From Owenia fusiformis (lineage: Eukaryota > Annelida > Polychaeta > Sabellida > Oweniidae), in contig CAIIXF020000008.1 in NCBI GenBank assembly GCA_903813345.2, forward strand, positions 31,644,867-31,708,866: a stretch of DNA of 64,000 bases. Direction: 5' to 3'. A program made the position numbers and the translations under genes. The notes beneath the pieces were generated by a model that was not told the DNA's origin, did no database searches, and saw nothing but the letters and a program-made list of their open reading frames with translations. Every line of letters begins with the position of its first letter. Positions within the stretch are counted from its first letter, which is position 1. Shown one piece after another: positions 61,705-64,000 of this stretch.

Positions 61705-62279
61705 GTAAGTATAATTTTACATAGGTTTATTCACCGTTCTATATATGGTTTGTCCCTGGAACTGATGGACACACCAGGGCAGTATAGGGTATTATATTTA
61801 TTTCCCATCGTTTTATTACGGATTTCCAAACCATTATATTGCGATAATAGGGAAGTTAAATTATACGTTTAAGAGAACCTGTAATATTTTGAACCCAGGG
61901 GATTACTGTTCCGCCATCAATTCACTTTCCCAGGGACCTAATGACAATTATTTTCCGTATACCTTTATACTCAATCGGCTCAGTAAAGGAGAACTAATCC
62001 AAAGAGTACGGTAAATACGTTCATGTACACGATTTTAAATAAAAAACGTGTATCTTAATCTCCCTACTATATAACTTGACGTATTAGCCATATAACATCG
62101 AGCTAGACATATAAGACACTAACTACTTAGGGACCCAGCCTGAATATTTTTGTTTTTGAATATTGGAGAGTATTACGCAAGATTTTTTCATTTTCTTGTT
62201 GGAAAATATATTTATTTTATGATGTGGGGTGATATCTAGAGTTTGAGGCTTGCGAAAATAAGATATCCTCATCTTTATA
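61705..62279. other. Non-coding sequence after copy 3 exon 4
   Basis: The start resembles intron 4 of copy 1 (GTCCCTGGAACTGATGGACA, compare 41020). The part at 61920-62080 (CCCAGGGACCTAATGACAAT, CTTTATACTCAATCGGC, CTCCCTACT) is similar to 29870-30040. No exon seen. Confidence 0.5.
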
Positions 62280-64000
62280 CCCCCCACCCTATAATTTCAG
62301 GGGGGTCAGAAGAAAATAAACTTTAATTCATAACTTTGGAAGTAAATGAGATACAAACTTAATTTTTTCACCATAATTTATAGAATAACATCAGTAATGC
62401 AGAAAAAATATATCAAACGAAAATAAGCTAATTTGCATAATTTAACCCTTAGACCGCCATAAAAACTATTAAATAACGGAATGATAATAAACAACTTTTA
62501 CTGTAATTGCCTTCATATGAAGTTATAACTTATGAAATAATTCCTAAAAATGCATCTATATATGTATATTAGATGTGCAAAATATTAAAAGTGTATCTTA
62601 CATAACGACTGTGAAAAATATTTCTCCCCTTACCCTAAAATTGAAGGGAGGGGGTCAACTGAAAATAAACTTTAATTCTTAACTTTGGAAGTATATAAGA
62701 TACAAACTTGATTTTTTCACCAAAGTTTACAAAATAATATCAGTAATGGAGAAAAAAATATTTTGAACAAAAATAAGCTAATTTGCATAATTTAACCCTT
62801 AAACCGCCATAAAAACTATTAAATGACAAAATGATAATATACGACATTTACTGTAATTACCTTCATATGAAGTTATAACTGATGAAATAATTCCTAAAAA
62901 TGCATCTATATGTATAACAGATGTGAAAAATATTAAAAGTGCATCTTATATATAGATTGTGAAAAAATTTCTCCCCCTACCCAGATATTTCAGGGGGGTC
63001 AACTGAAAATGGACTTTAATTTATAACTTTGGAAGTATATGAGGTATAAACCTATTTGTTCACCAAAATTTATGTAATAACATCAGTAACTAAGAAAAAA
63101 CATTTTTGATATGCAAATAAGCTAATTTGCATAATTTAACCCTTATACAGTCATAAAAACCGTTAAATGACAAAACGATAAAATACGACATTTATTTTAA
63201 TCGACCTCTCATGAAGTTATAACTTATGAAATAATTCATATAGTTGCATTTATATATGTATAACAGATGTGCAAAATATTAAAAGTGTATCTTACATAAC
63301 GACTGTGAAAAAAATTCTCCCCCTACCCAGATATTTGAGGGGGGGTCAAAATGAAAATGGACTTTAATTCATAACTTTGGAAGTATATGAGGCACAAACT
63401 TAACTTTTCACCAATATTTATGTTATATCATCAGTAATTCAGAAAAAATATTTTTTGATATGCAAATAAGCTAATTTGCATAATTTAACCCTTATAAAGT
63501 AATAAAAACCGTTAAATGACGAAGTGATAAAATATGGCATTTACTTTAATTGACTTCTTATGAAGTTATAACTTCGAGAAAAAATTTACAACAGATATGC
63601 ACAATATAAAGAGGTTATTTTATATAATGAGTGTGAAAAGAATCTTACACCCTACCTTAATAATTTTGAGGGTTCGGGGGGGGGGGGTTAAAGAAAATAA
63701 TAGACTTTAACTCATAACTTTGAAATAATTTAAGAAAGAGCTTATATTTCTTCGCTGAAAATTGAGAAATCACATCAATAATGAAACGAATATTACATGG
63801 GGACAATACTATATTTCAACTAATTTGCATAATTTAAGCTTCAAACAGTCATGAGAATCATTATAAGGCAAAGTGGTTCTATACTGAAATTGACTTCACA
63901 TGAAATAAGGACTTTGACAATATATCCTTTCTTAATACTAGCACTTAAATGGAAAAATGATATCAACAATTATGAAGCTATTTTTCCCAACTATTTCAAT
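62280..64000. repeat. Satellite array, unit about 345 bp, running off the window
   Basis: Five units begin near 62300, 62645, 62990, 63340 and 63675 with a G-run, then (G)GGGGTCAACTGAAAAT, CTTTAATTCATAACTTTGGA, AATAAGCTAATTTGCATAAT and TTAACCCTTA. Successive units differ by small changes and the last is the most diverged. No coding potential. The array continues past the edge. Confidence 0.9.

Overview
The window looks like nuclear DNA of a marine lophotrochozoan, most likely a bivalve. It is AT-rich, its genes have many short exons with canonical GT-AG introns, it is crowded with short inverted-repeat DNA transposons and minisatellites, and it carries a tandem family of secreted proteins made of two von Willebrand factor A (VWA) domains and little else, the architecture of the mussel byssus protein PTMP1. 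The bivalve assignment is inference; no species-specific marker was recognised.

Left part (1-22.2 kb): two genes lie head to head around a short shared promoter (about 9056-9302). The minus-strand gene is ARID4 (retinoblastoma-binding protein 1 family). Seventeen exons with consistent phases were traced from the ATG at 9055 down to the window edge, covering the Tudor-like, RBB1NT, ARID and chromo-barrel domains; the C-terminus lies outside. The plus-strand gene has 18 phase-consistent exons (9303-22186, about 815 aa) and is best read as TOP6BL/TOPOVIBL, the topoisomerase VI B-like partner of SPO11 in meiotic break formation. Its last intron holds a minisatellite built from its own 3' splice site.

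Middle (22.2-36.5 kb): mostly non-coding, with tandem repeats, foldback elements and mobile fragments. One credible small gene was seen (32888-33265), a 125-aa basic protein with an N-terminal myristoylation and palmitoylation type signal.

Right part (36.5-64 kb): three tandem copies of a two-VWA secreted protein gene share a TATA promoter, an untranslated first exon and identical splice positions. Copy 2 looks intact (477 aa). Copy 1 has one extra A in a homopolymer that breaks the frame in the second VWA domain. Copy 3 has its first four coding exons, but no second-VWA exon occurs before the window ends; a roughly 345-bp satellite occupies that side. Comparing copies exposes several transposon insertions with intact empty sites, a minisatellite born in one copy, and strong homogenisation of the last exon between copies 1 and 2. 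No CRISPR array, rRNA or intact tRNA gene was seen.
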